Shown one piece after another: positions 16,402 to 23,706 of a stretch of 64,000 nucleotides of DNA. Source of the stretch: Cystobacter fuscus (GTDB lineage: Bacteria; Myxococcota; Myxococcia; Myxococcales; Myxococcaceae); the NCBI RefSeq assembly GCF_002305875.1, contig NZ_CP022098.1:3100001-3164000 (forward strand), in the 5' to 3' direction. Below the pieces are notes generated by a model, which was not told the origin of the DNA, searched no databases, and was given only the letters and a program-made list of their open reading frames with translations. Made by a program: the position numbers and the translations under genes. The first letter of the stretch is position 1. The number at the start of each line of letters is the position of its first letter.

Positions 16402-17714
16402 CGCCACGAGTACCCCTCCATCAACGCGCGCACCGGCTCGGAGTGCAGCCACGGGCCGATGAGATCCGAGCGCTCCACGCCCGCGTCCGTGAGGTGCAGC
16501 GCCTCCGGGGTGCGCCGCGCGAGGCCATGGGTCTCCAGCTCGGCCAGCTCCGGGAAGTCCGCGAGCGCCTCGGTACCGAAGCGCTGGCGGTAGGCGGCGA
16601 ACTCCACGCCCTCGGCGAGCAGGGAGAGGAGCATGTGGCGCCGGCGCTGTTCCGCCTCGTCGAGGACGAAGCCGTAGCCCACCTCGCCGAAGGAGGCCTC
16701 GGTCCGCTCGCTGTAGGCGGCGATGATGGAGCGCACCTCGCGCGAGCCCACGGCGTACTCGGAGGAGTAGTGCATGCGCTCGGTGTACGAGCGGGCCCCG
16801 CACCCGAGCCCCACCATCCCATCCTCCTGGCAGCGGTACACGGGCCCTTCCACCGAGGGGGCGTGGCGGGCGCGGAACATGCGCATGGACACCTGGGTGT
16901 AGCCCTCGGAGCGCAGGAAGTCGCGGCCGGCGCGATAGAGGGCGAGCCGCTGATCATCCCAGGCCCGCGCCTTCTTGCCGAGGAAGGTGAGGGGCCGGAC
17001 ATAGAGGGGGTAGAGGTAGAGCTCCTCGGGGGCGAAGCGGAGGGCGGCGCGCAGCGAGGCGAGCCACGTCTCCTCGGTCTGGGCCTCCATGCCGTAGATG
17101 AGATCGATGTTGAGCGTGGGGAAGCCCGCGGAGCGCAGCAGGTCCAACGTGGCCTCCACCTGGGCCGTCTTCTGGGGCCGCTTGACCGAGGCCACCTCGG
17201 ACTCGAGGAAGCTCTGCACGCCGATGCTCACCCGATCCACGCCGCGCGAGCGCAGGGCGGCCACCTTGGCGGCGTCCACCGTTTCGGGAGAGACCTCCAC
17301 GGAGACGGGGAGGCGGTGCGGGTCGGCGCCCATGACCTGTTCGGCGAGGTCGAAGACGGTGTGCAGCCCGGCCACGTCGAGCAGGGTGGGGGTGCCTCCG
17401 CCCACGGCGATGCGCGCGAAGGGGGTGGGCCCGAGCGCCTCCTTCACCCGGCGGGCTTCTCGCGTGAGGGCCTGGAGGTAGACCTGGACGACGTCCTCCT
17501 TGGGACCGGCGGCGGTGAAGAGGTTGCAGAAGCCGCAGCGCATCTCGCAGAAGGGGATGTGCAGGTAGAGGAAGAGGGCCTCGCGCCGCTCCCGGGCCCA
17601 GACGGACTCCAGGGAGGGGGCTGGCGAGAGGGGACGGTAGGCCGTCTTGTGCGGATAGCCATAGAGGTACGCCACGTAGGGCGATCCTCCGAGCATCGTC
17701 TCCAGGCGCGTCAT
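16398..17714 (-). CDS. STM4012-family radical SAM protein (HemN/HemW-like)
   Basis: This 438-residue protein has the coproporphyrinogen-oxidase-like radical SAM fold. FLYLHIPFCEMRCGFCNLF holds C-x3-C-x2-C, IAVGGGTPTLLD is the second SAM motif, and VSVEVSPETVDAAKVAALRSRGVDRVSIGVQSF is the HemN-type segment. The C-terminal half has the HemW-like winged helix. Heme synthesis is unlikely given the neighbours. Start ATG 17714 overlaps the stop of the sulfatase-like gene (ATGA). It is the middle gene of a minus-strand operon running from HAD through STM4013 and STM4012 to STM4011. Confidence 0.85.
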   Translation of the reverse strand: MTRLETMLGGSPYVAYLYGYPHKTAYRPLSPAPSLESVWARERREALFLYLHIPFCEMRCGFCNLFTAAGPKEDVVQVYLQALTREARRVKEALGPTPFARIAVGGGTPTLLDVAGLHTVFDLAEQVMGADPHRLPVSVEVSPETVDAAKVAALRSRGVDRVSIGVQSFLESEVASVKRPQKTAQVEATLDLLRSAGFPTLNIDLIYGMEAQTEETWLASLRAALRFAPEELYLYPLYVRPLTFLGKKARAWDDQRLALYRAGRDFLRSEGYTQVSMRMFRARHAPSVEGPVYRCQEDGMVGLGCGARSYTERMHYSSEYAVGSREVRSIIAAYSERTEASFGEVGYGFVLDEAEQRRRHMLLSLLAEGVEFAAYRQRFGTEALADFPELAELETHGLARRTPEALHLTDAGVERSDLIGPWLHSEPVRALMEGYSWR

Positions 17715-18523
17715 GACTCGGGCTCTCCCGGCAGCGGAAACTCCGCGTAGGGAACCGTCCATACCACCGGATGGCCGATCCGGTGACCGGAGTAACCGTC
17801 CTCCCCGTACGCCGTGCCGTGGTCCGAGCAGACGATGCAGAAGGAGGGCCCCCGGCGGCGCAGGGCGGCGAAGAGGGGAGGAAGCTGGCTGTCCACGTAG
17901 GCGAGCGCCGCCGCGTGCGAGTCGCGCGAGTCCCCGGTGGCGCCGGGCAGGTAGAAAGAGTTGGGCTGGTGCAGGGCGGAGACGTTGAGGAAGAGGAACA
18001 CCCGGCGCTCGCGCGGCAGGGCATCGAGCAGCCGTACGGCGAGGCCTACCTGGTTCTCGGTGGAGCGGGGGTCGCGCACGCCCAGCTCGGGGCTCCAGTG
18101 GCTCTCGGCGAAGAAGCCGGGGAGGACGCTGCCCAGGGGGTTGAGCTTGTTGAAGAAGCCCACGCCGCCGATGCAGACGGTGTGGTAGCCGCGCCCGGCG
18201 AGCCCGGAGACGATGTCGGGGGTATCGAAGACGCAGGTGCCGGAGTCGGTGGTCTCGCTGCCCTGGAAGCGGGCGGCGAAGAGACGGGAGTGGCGGCTGG
18301 GCTCGACGGGGGTGGGCAGGAAGCCGGCGAAGAAGGCGTGGTGGGCGGCGTAGGTGAAGCTGGCGGGCGAGTGCCGCCGCTCCCAGCGTCCGCTGGGGAG
18401 GAGGGAGGCGAGGTGGGGCGTCCTGCCCTGGGCGAGCGTCTCCTCGGCCACGTCGAGGCGCAGGGTGTCCAGGGTGAGGAAGAGCAGGTCGTGGGTGCCG
18501 ACCAGGGCGTTCATGTCCGTCAC
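17711..18523 (-). CDS. STM4013/SEN3800-family sulfatase-fold hydrolase
   Basis: This 270-residue protein has the alkaline phosphatase/sulfatase fold. LLFLTLDTLRLDVA carries the metal-binding Asp and the Thr at the nucleophile position, and CIVCSDHGTAYGEDGYSGHRIGH carries the C-terminal Asp-His and His ligands. No C-x-P-x-R sulfatase signature is seen, so it may be a phospho- or phosphonohydrolase. GTG 18523 overlaps the HAD stop (TAGTG). ATG 18514 is an alternative start. It is coupled to the two radical SAM genes. Confidence 0.8.
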   Translation of the reverse strand: MTDMNALVGTHDLLFLTLDTLRLDVAEETLAQGRTPHLASLLPSGRWERRHSPASFTYAAHHAFFAGFLPTPVEPSRHSRLFAARFQGSETTDSGTCVFDTPDIVSGLAGRGYHTVCIGGVGFFNKLNPLGSVLPGFFAESHWSPELGVRDPRSTENQVGLAVRLLDALPRERRVFLFLNVSALHQPNSFYLPGATGDSRDSHAAALAYVDSQLPPLFAALRRRGPSFCIVCSDHGTAYGEDGYSGHRIGHPVVWTVPYAEFPLPGEPES

Positions 18524-19182
18524 TAGAGCACCTGGAGGAGCTCGTCGACACGGCTCACGGTGAGGGTGGGGGGAGGCAGCTCGTTGGGCCAGTCGCGCCC
18601 GCCGGAGATCCAGCAGGAGGCCATTCCCACACGGGTCGCCCCGGCGATGTCGCGCACCGGGTCATCCCCGACGTGGAGCACCTCCGCTGGAGCACAGCCA
18701 ACGTGCGCGAGCGCCGCGGTGAAGATGCGCGGGTCCGGCTTGCTCGCGCCCACCTCGCCGGAGAGGAAGACATCGGGCAGTACGTCCTCGAGTCCCGCGC
18801 GTGCGAGCTTGGCGCGCTGCATGCGCGAGGAGCCGTTGGAGACCACGGCCACCATGAAGCGGGACTTCACCCACTCCACGAGCGGGCGGATGCCGGGCTG
18901 GGGCTGGATGAAGGACGGCAGCCGGTGGGCGAAGTCCTCCCAGAGGGCCTCGGCGGAGAGGGACAGGCCTGGGAAGGCGAGGGTGACCTGGCGGAAGAAG
19001 AGGGTCCGTTCGGTGGAGCCCCGCGCATCGAGCGCGTGCAGGGTGGCCACGTCCTGGTCCCGGCGCTCCGGGGGGAAGGCGGCCGGGTGGCGGGAGAGGA
19101 GATCCTCGAGGTAGCGCGCGAAGGCACCGGCACGGTCGATGAGGGTGTCATCGAGATCGAAAAAGACGGCCCGGGGCCGCAT
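18523..19182 (-). CDS. HAD-family hydrolase (phosphatase-like)
   Basis: This is a 219-residue HAD-superfamily phosphatase. Motif I is FFDLDDTLID, motif II is VAVVSNGSSRMQ, motif III Lys is GASKPDPRIF, and motif IV is VLHVGDDPVRDIAGA, all intact. A helical cap lies between motifs I and II, as in REG-2/YjjG-type enzymes. ATG 19182 is used because GAGAGGAG lies about 10 bases upstream and the fold begins immediately. It opens the minus-strand operon with the STM4013-4012-4011 genes, so it may dephosphorylate an intermediate of that pathway. Confidence 0.85.
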   Translation of the reverse strand: MRPRAVFFDLDDTLIDRAGAFARYLEDLLSRHPAAFPPERRDQDVATLHALDARGSTERTLFFRQVTLAFPGLSLSAEALWEDFAHRLPSFIQPQPGIRPLVEWVKSRFMVAVVSNGSSRMQRAKLARAGLEDVLPDVFLSGEVGASKPDPRIFTAALAHVGCAPAEVLHVGDDPVRDIAGATRVGMASCWISGGRDWPNELPPPTLTVSRVDELLQVL

Positions 19183-19539
19183 CCGCGAAACTCCTCTCAC
19201 AGGGGAGGCCCAGGATACGCTGCCCACCGTGGTTCAGGCCAGCCTCCGCTCCCGTGGTGCGTTCGAAAAGCTTTGTCGGATCGCTGTTCGAAAGTCAGCC
19301 CCAGGTGGGTTCTTGACGAGAATGGGTGAGGACAAAGTGGAAGAGGTCTTGGACTGTCGGGTGTGAGAACTGTCAGGGATTGAGAAACATGGATGTGTCG
19401 AAGATGTTGATCGGACATTCGCGAGAATGCTCCCTATCTCACAGTTTTTTCCGCCCCCGGTTCACAGCGCGGCCGGATTGCAGCACAAGCCTTGTCTCCC
19501 CCCCATGAAGGGGTGCGTTTCCCCCGGGCTTCGAACGAC
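19183..19539. other. Intergenic region between divergent HAD and rsbQ genes
   Basis: These 357 bases hold no gene I trust. They must contain promoters for the minus-strand HAD/STM operon and for rsbQ. A TTGACG hexamer lies near 19313, and GTTCGAAA occurs twice near 19260 and 19284 as a possible regulator repeat. Short open frames here lack ribosome sites and similarity. Confidence 0.5.
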
Positions 19540-20346
19540 ATGAACTCGAACATTCTCGCCAGGAACAACGTCAAGCTCATGGGCCAGGGGTCGCGCACGA
19601 TGCTGTTCGCCCATGGCTTCGGTTGTGACCAGAACATGTGGCGCTTCGTGGCTCCGTCCTTCGCGGAGGACTACCGGCTCGTCCTGTTCGACTACGTCGG
19701 CTCGGGCCGCTCGGATCTCCAGGCCTACAATCCCGAGCGGTACTCGAACCTGAACGGCTACGCCCAGGACATCCTCGACATCTGCGCGGCGCTCGACCTG
19801 AAGGACGTCGTCCTCGTCGGGCACTCGGTCAGCGCCATGATCTCCCTGCTGGCCGCCATCAAGGAGCCCCAGCGCTTCCACCGCCTCGTCTTCGTGAGCC
19901 CTTCGCCCCGCTATGTCAACGAGGCGCCCGACTATGTGGGCGGGTTCGAGCGCAAGGACCTCGAGGAGCTCCTGGACACGATGGACAGGAATTACATCGG
20001 GTGGGCCAGCTTCCTGGCGCCCCTCGTCATGAGGAACCCGGACCGGCCGCATCTCACCTCGGAGCTCAAGGAGAGCTTCTGCTCCACGGATCCCATCATC
20101 GCCCGGCGGTTCGCCGAGGTGACGTTCTTCGCGGACAACCGGCGGGATCTGCCCAAGCTGACGGTTCCCTCGCTCATCCTCCAGTGCTCGGAGGATCTGC
20201 TCGCGCCCGTCTCGGTGGGCGAGTACGTCCATCGCCACTTGCCGCGGAGCACCCTGCGCATCATGCGGGCGACGGGACACTGCCCCCACATGAGCGATCC
20301 GGAGGAGACCACCGGACTCATCAAGGAATACCTGTGCTCGGCGTGA
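19540..20346 (+). CDS. rsbQ: RsbQ-like alpha/beta hydrolase
   Basis: This 268-residue protein is almost the same length as Bacillus RsbQ, the hydrolase needed to make a signal for the PAS-domain phosphatase RsbP. The triad falls at Ser96 (GHSVSA), Asp219 (CSEDLLAP) and His247 (ATGHCPHMSDPEET), the numbering reported for B. subtilis RsbQ. The start MNSNILARNNVKLMGQG matches the family, so ATG 19540 is preferred over the in-frame 19492. The next gene begins at or just after its stop and encodes a PAS sensor, reproducing the RsbQ-PAS pairing with a kinase-like output instead of a phosphatase. Confidence 0.9.
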   Translation: MNSNILARNNVKLMGQGSRTMLFAHGFGCDQNMWRFVAPSFAEDYRLVLFDYVGSGRSDLQAYNPERYSNLNGYAQDILDICAALDLKDVVLVGHSVSAMISLLAAIKEPQRFHRLVFVSPSPRYVNEAPDYVGGFERKDLEELLDTMDRNYIGWASFLAPLVMRNPDRPHLTSELKESFCSTDPIIARRFAEVTFFADNRRDLPKLTVPSLILQCSEDLLAPVSVGEYVHRHLPRSTLRIMRATGHCPHMSDPEETTGLIKEYLCSA

Positions 20347-20351
20347 AGCCC

Positions 20352-21578
20352 ATGCCCACCTTCCCCATGGAGGAGCTGCTGCAATGCGCGCCGTGCGGCC
20401 TCTTCTCGTACAACGGCGATGGCGCGCTCGTGGCCGTCAACGACACGGTGTTGGAGCTCCTGGGTTACACCCGCGACGAGCTGCTGGGCCGTCCCATGAC
20501 GACGATCCTGACGCTCGCGGGCCGCATGTTCTGCGAGACCCACGTCTTCCCGCTGCTGCGCATGCAGGGCCGGGCGGACGAGCTCCAGCTCCCACTGCGC
20601 TCCAAGGGCGGCGGGTCCATCCCCGTGCTCCTCAACGCCATCCGCAAGGAGCATGAGGACGGCGTCCTCCATCACTGCGCGTTCATGTCGGTGCGCGAGC
20701 GCGGCAAGTACGAGGACGAGCTGCTGAGGTCGAAGCGGACGGCGGAAGAGGCCCTGCGGAACAACGAGGCGCTCAACCAGGCCCGGCAGGCCGTGGAGGT
20801 TCATGCCCGGGATCTCGACCAGAAGATCAGCCAACTGGAGCAGCGCAATCAGGATCTCACGCGCGTGAGCACCGCCCTGGCGCAGGATCTGCGGCAGCCC
20901 GCCCGGCAGCTGTCCATGTTCGCCTGCCTCTTCACCCGGGAGGACTGGGAGGGGCTGTCGGTGACGGGCCAGCATTCGCTCGAGCGCATCAAGACCGTCA
21001 GCGTGAAGATGGAGCAGCTGGTGATGGGGCTGCATCAGTTCATGGCGCTGGACGTGCTCGACGAGCCGATCGAGGACGTGGATCTGCTCGAGAGCCTGGG
21101 AAGCGCCCGGCACCGGGTGGTGGAGATGGGCGGCTCTCCCTCGTTGGCGCTGCGGTGTGAGCCTCTTCCCGTCATCCAGGGCCGGCGGCGTCAGTTGATG
21201 CTGCTCTTCTTCCACCTGCTCGACAACGCGGCGAAGTTCCGCAAACCCCGCGGGGAAGCGAGGCTCGACATCGGGTGCCAGCTCATCGAGCACAACAGCT
21301 TCCGGTCCATCAAGGACAAGTATCACTACACGGACTTCGTGCGGATCACCTTCACGGACAATGGGATTGGCTTCGACCCCCTCCACCGCTCCCATGTGTT
21401 CGAGGTGCTCAGGAAGCTGAACCCGGATACTCCCGGGATAGGTGTCGGGCTCGCCATCTGCCGCAAGGTGGTGGAGAACCACCACGGCTCCATCTCGGTC
21501 GAGTCGGAGCCGGGCCGCGGCACCCAGTTCACGATCCTCCTGCCCGTGAAGCAACAGACCCGTTCGCCAGGGGAGTGA
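20352..21578 (+). CDS. PAS-domain sensor histidine kinase-like protein
   Basis: This 408-residue cytoplasmic protein has a PAS domain at ~1-120, a coiled coil at ~125-170 and a HisKA/HATPase_c core. The ATP domain is intact: LLDNAAKFRK (N box), FTDNGIGFD (G1), GIGVGLAICRKVVENHHG (G2). The dimerisation helix reads LAQDLRQPARQL, with Gln178 where the phosphorylated His of S-H-D-L-R-x-P-L should be. It may not autophosphorylate in the usual way. An alternative GTG start at 20343 would overlap the rsbQ stop (GTGA). Co-transcription with rsbQ suggests the PAS senses the RsbQ product. Confidence 0.82.
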   Translation: MPTFPMEELLQCAPCGLFSYNGDGALVAVNDTVLELLGYTRDELLGRPMTTILTLAGRMFCETHVFPLLRMQGRADELQLPLRSKGGGSIPVLLNAIRKEHEDGVLHHCAFMSVRERGKYEDELLRSKRTAEEALRNNEALNQARQAVEVHARDLDQKISQLEQRNQDLTRVSTALAQDLRQPARQLSMFACLFTREDWEGLSVTGQHSLERIKTVSVKMEQLVMGLHQFMALDVLDEPIEDVDLLESLGSARHRVVEMGGSPSLALRCEPLPVIQGRRRQLMLLFFHLLDNAAKFRKPRGEARLDIGCQLIEHNSFRSIKDKYHYTDFVRITFTDNGIGFDPLHRSHVFEVLRKLNPDTPGIGVGLAICRKVVENHHGSISVESEPGRGTQFTILLPVKQQTRSPGE

Positions 21579-21615
21579 CATTATATCAGAAAGACTTGAA
21601 GGTCGCCGCGTTGTT

Positions 21616-21960
21616 TCAATGTGAAACCGATTTCGAGAAGACGTTCACGATGATGACGCCGAAGATGATGAAGCCCAGGCCGATCATCGCCGCCGCGTCG
21701 AGCTTCTGGTGGAAGATGAAAAAGCCTATCACGGAGATCAAGACGATCCCGAGACCACTCCAGATCGCGTAGGCGATCCCGACCGGCATGGCCTTCAAGG
21801 CGATGGACAGGAAGTAGAAGGCTCCCGCGTAGCAGAGCGCCATGAGGGCCGTGGGCAGTGGGTTCGTGAATTGCCGCGACTGCTGGAGGCAGGTCGTTCC
21901 GACGACCTCGAGGGTGATGGCGGCTGCGAGTGCACCGTAGCTGATCAACGCTGGATTCAT
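21616..21960 (-). CDS. SMR-family (EmrE-like) drug/metabolite transporter
   Basis: This is a 114-residue inner-membrane protein with four hydrophobic helices. The essential membrane Glu is at residue 18 in AAITLEVVGTTCLQQS, and IAYAIWSGLGIV carries the Tyr and Trp of the substrate site as in EmrE. It probably exchanges protons for cationic or lipophilic compounds as a dimer. It lies 4 bp downstream of a TetR gene, so the pair should be one autoregulated transcript. A second TetR-SMR pair is at 36894-37836. Confidence 0.9.
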   Translation of the reverse strand: MNPALISYGALAAAITLEVVGTTCLQQSRQFTNPLPTALMALCYAGAFYFLSIALKAMPVGIAYAIWSGLGIVLISVIGFFIFHQKLDAAAMIGLGFIIFGVIIVNVFSKSVSH

Positions 21961-21964
21961 GGTC

Positions 21965-22534
21965 TCACGTGTCTTTTTCCTGGGTCATTGCCAGGAGCCG
22001 CGACAACAGTTTCTGGCGCTCCTTCAGCGGTTGTGTGTCCGGAGCTGACAGATCCGCGAACCACACCCCATCCGCCGCGTAGCGAATGATCTCGAGAGAC
22101 ACGCCCGCGTCGGTGTCCCGATGGCGGCTCAGGCGCGCTTTCAACCAATCGCTCCAGCTTCGGCTCAACGTCTCGTCCAGCAGCGTGGAGATGGACAGCG
22201 CCGCCCAGGGATTGCTCCTTCCATCGGGCTTCAGAAGCACGAAGGCGCGGACATAGGCCCGGGTGAAACGTCCGTACTCGACGGGATCTTTCTCCAGGTG
22301 GTGGTCTATCTCCCTGTCCAGTTTCTCGACCAGAGCGGCGCAGACCGCTTCCGTCAGCTTCTGCTTGTTGGGGAAGTGATGCAGGAGGCCTCCCTTGGTC
22401 ACGCCCGCCGCACTGGCGACCTCCTGGAGTGTCAGGTTCGCGAGCCCGCGTTCAGCCGCCATCCGCGCCGCGCAGTCGAGCAGCTTCTGGCGTACGACCT
22501 CCGGTTGCTTCTTCCTCTCGTAGGCACTGGCCAT
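21965..22534 (-). CDS. TetR-family repressor of the SMR gene
   Basis: This is a 189-residue TetR-type regulator. The N-terminal HTH reads LTLQEVASAAGVTKGGLLHHFPNK, with a C-terminal ligand domain. It precedes the SMR transporter gene, and a perfect palindrome lies just upstream at 22541-22564. It most likely represses itself and the SMR gene until a ligand binds. Its HTH shares the KGGLL(H/Y)HFP recognition segment with the TetR at 36894. Confidence 0.9.
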   Translation of the reverse strand: MASAYERKKQPEVVRQKLLDCAARMAAERGLANLTLQEVASAAGVTKGGLLHHFPNKQKLTEAVCAALVEKLDREIDHHLEKDPVEYGRFTRAYVRAFVLLKPDGRSNPWAALSISTLLDETLSRSWSDWLKARLSRHRDTDAGVSLEIIRYAADGVWFADLSAPDTQPLKERQKLLSRLLAMTQEKDT

Positions 22535-22540
22535 ACCAGG

Positions 22541-22564
22541 AAGATACCGTCCGGACGGTATCTT
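22541..22564. promoter_or_regulatory. Perfect palindromic TetR operator
   Basis: A 24-bp perfect palindrome with core ATACCGTCCGGACGGTAT begins 6 bp upstream of the TetR start codon. The core half site ACCGTC matches that of the operator upstream of the second TetR-SMR pair (36829-36850). It very probably binds the adjacent TetR protein. Confidence 0.85.
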
Positions 22565-22587
22565 TCAAGGGGAATATTCCATGAATG

Positions 22588-22665
22588 GTGGTGGACGACG
22601 GCCTCCGCCCCGCGATGGTGCTCGCGCTCACCGAGCAGGGGCTCACGGTGCTGCGCGTGAGGTAG
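22588..22665 (+). pseudogene. Possible 3' remnant of a gene (ABC ATPase-tail-like)
   Basis: A short frame reading VVDDGLRPAMVLALTEQGLTV and ending at TAG 22665 resembles the extreme C-terminus of an ABC-type ATPase. No upstream coding sequence remains in this frame. The call rests only on the look of the peptide and may be chance. Confidence 0.2.
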
Positions 22666-22715
22666 CCGGGCGGGGCGGAGATGCTGTGTGGGGCTCACCC
22701 CTGGCTTCGGGGGAA

Positions 22716-23486
22716 CTATTCAGCGGCCTGAGGGCGGGAGTAGCCAAGCATCCACGTATAGATGTCGTGGCCCGCCGAGCCGCTGTAGGTGCGTCCCCAG
22801 GAGTCATGCCCGACACCCGAATAGAGCGTGAGCTGCGCGGGAGGACTCGCCCGCGGGGTGCAGACGGTGTTGAGCTTGTTGACCGGATCGACCGAGCCCC
22901 AATACGAGACAGTCCCGTCACTGGTGCCATGGAACGCCCACACCGGCACATCCCACAGCGCGCAGACGTTGACGCCATTGCCATTGCCAGCGATGGGGAC
23001 GATGGCGGCGAGCTTCTGGGGATGGGCCGCCGCGTAGGTCCAGGTCACGATGGCTCCCGCGGAGAGCCCCGTGAGATAGACACGCGAGGGATCGACGCGG
23101 TAGTGGCTCTTCGCGAACTCGAGCACCGCGTCGAGCTCCGCGTTGCTCCACCAGGCGTTGAAGCGCTGCGGTGAGATCAACACGAACGGGAACTGCCGCC
23201 CATTGCGGATGAGTTTTGGTGGCGCGGTGGGACTCATGAGCTTCTCGAGCCCCGTCGTGGTACCGGCACTTCCATCGCCCGCCTCGCCGAGCCCTCCCAG
23301 GAAGATCACGAGCGGGAACGTCGCCTCCGGATCGTCATCGTAGTCCTGGGGCAGGTACTCCCAGAACCCGTGGTTGATCCCCGACACCGTCCCGATGGGA
23401 CGAGCAACGATTTGTCCCGGAGCTGCCCATGCGAGCTGCGCGGCACAGACAACCAGAATCAACAGGACGCGATTCACGATGGCCAT
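22716..23486 (-). CDS. Secreted alpha/beta-hydrolase (PHB depolymerase/esterase type)
   Basis: This 256-residue exported protein has a clear signal peptide (MAIVNRVLLILVVCAAQLAWA, cut near AWA-AP). The esterase core includes LVIFLGGLGEAG (oxyanion strand), the nucleophile motif LTGLSAGAIVTW (G-x-S-x-G), PVWAFHGTSDGTV (acid region) and GVGHDSWG (catalytic His). It resembles phospholipase/carboxylesterase or PHB-depolymerase-like proteins acting on extracellular esters. It stands alone, convergent to the remnant at 22588 and divergent from the FHA gene. Confidence 0.8.
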   Translation of the reverse strand: MAIVNRVLLILVVCAAQLAWAAPGQIVARPIGTVSGINHGFWEYLPQDYDDDPEATFPLVIFLGGLGEAGDGSAGTTTGLEKLMSPTAPPKLIRNGRQFPFVLISPQRFNAWWSNAELDAVLEFAKSHYRVDPSRVYLTGLSAGAIVTWTYAAAHPQKLAAIVPIAGNGNGVNVCALWDVPVWAFHGTSDGTVSYWGSVDPVNKLNTVCTPRASPPAQLTLYSGVGHDSWGRTYSGSAGHDIYTWMLGYSRPQAAE

Positions 23487-23706
23487 ACAGGTCCTCTCTG
23501 ATGGAGTGGAGGATCTGTCTACCTGAATGTCTTACAAATAACAAGGGTTAATCTATTTTTACTGGTATTCCGTGGTAGGTTCGTATCGGTTCCGCTTGTC
23601 CGGCTGTCCCGCCTACGGGACTCGCGAGTTGTGAAAATCGACAGGAACCTACCGCTCTCCGCGTTGTCCTAGGGATCGCCGCATCAGGCCTACCCGAGGA
23701 ATCGCA

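Noticed and set aside
16398-17714. HemN/HemW (heme biosynthesis) assignment
   Set aside because: Radical SAM fold is HemN-like, but the operon partners match STM4011/STM4013 families, which favours the STM4012 family.
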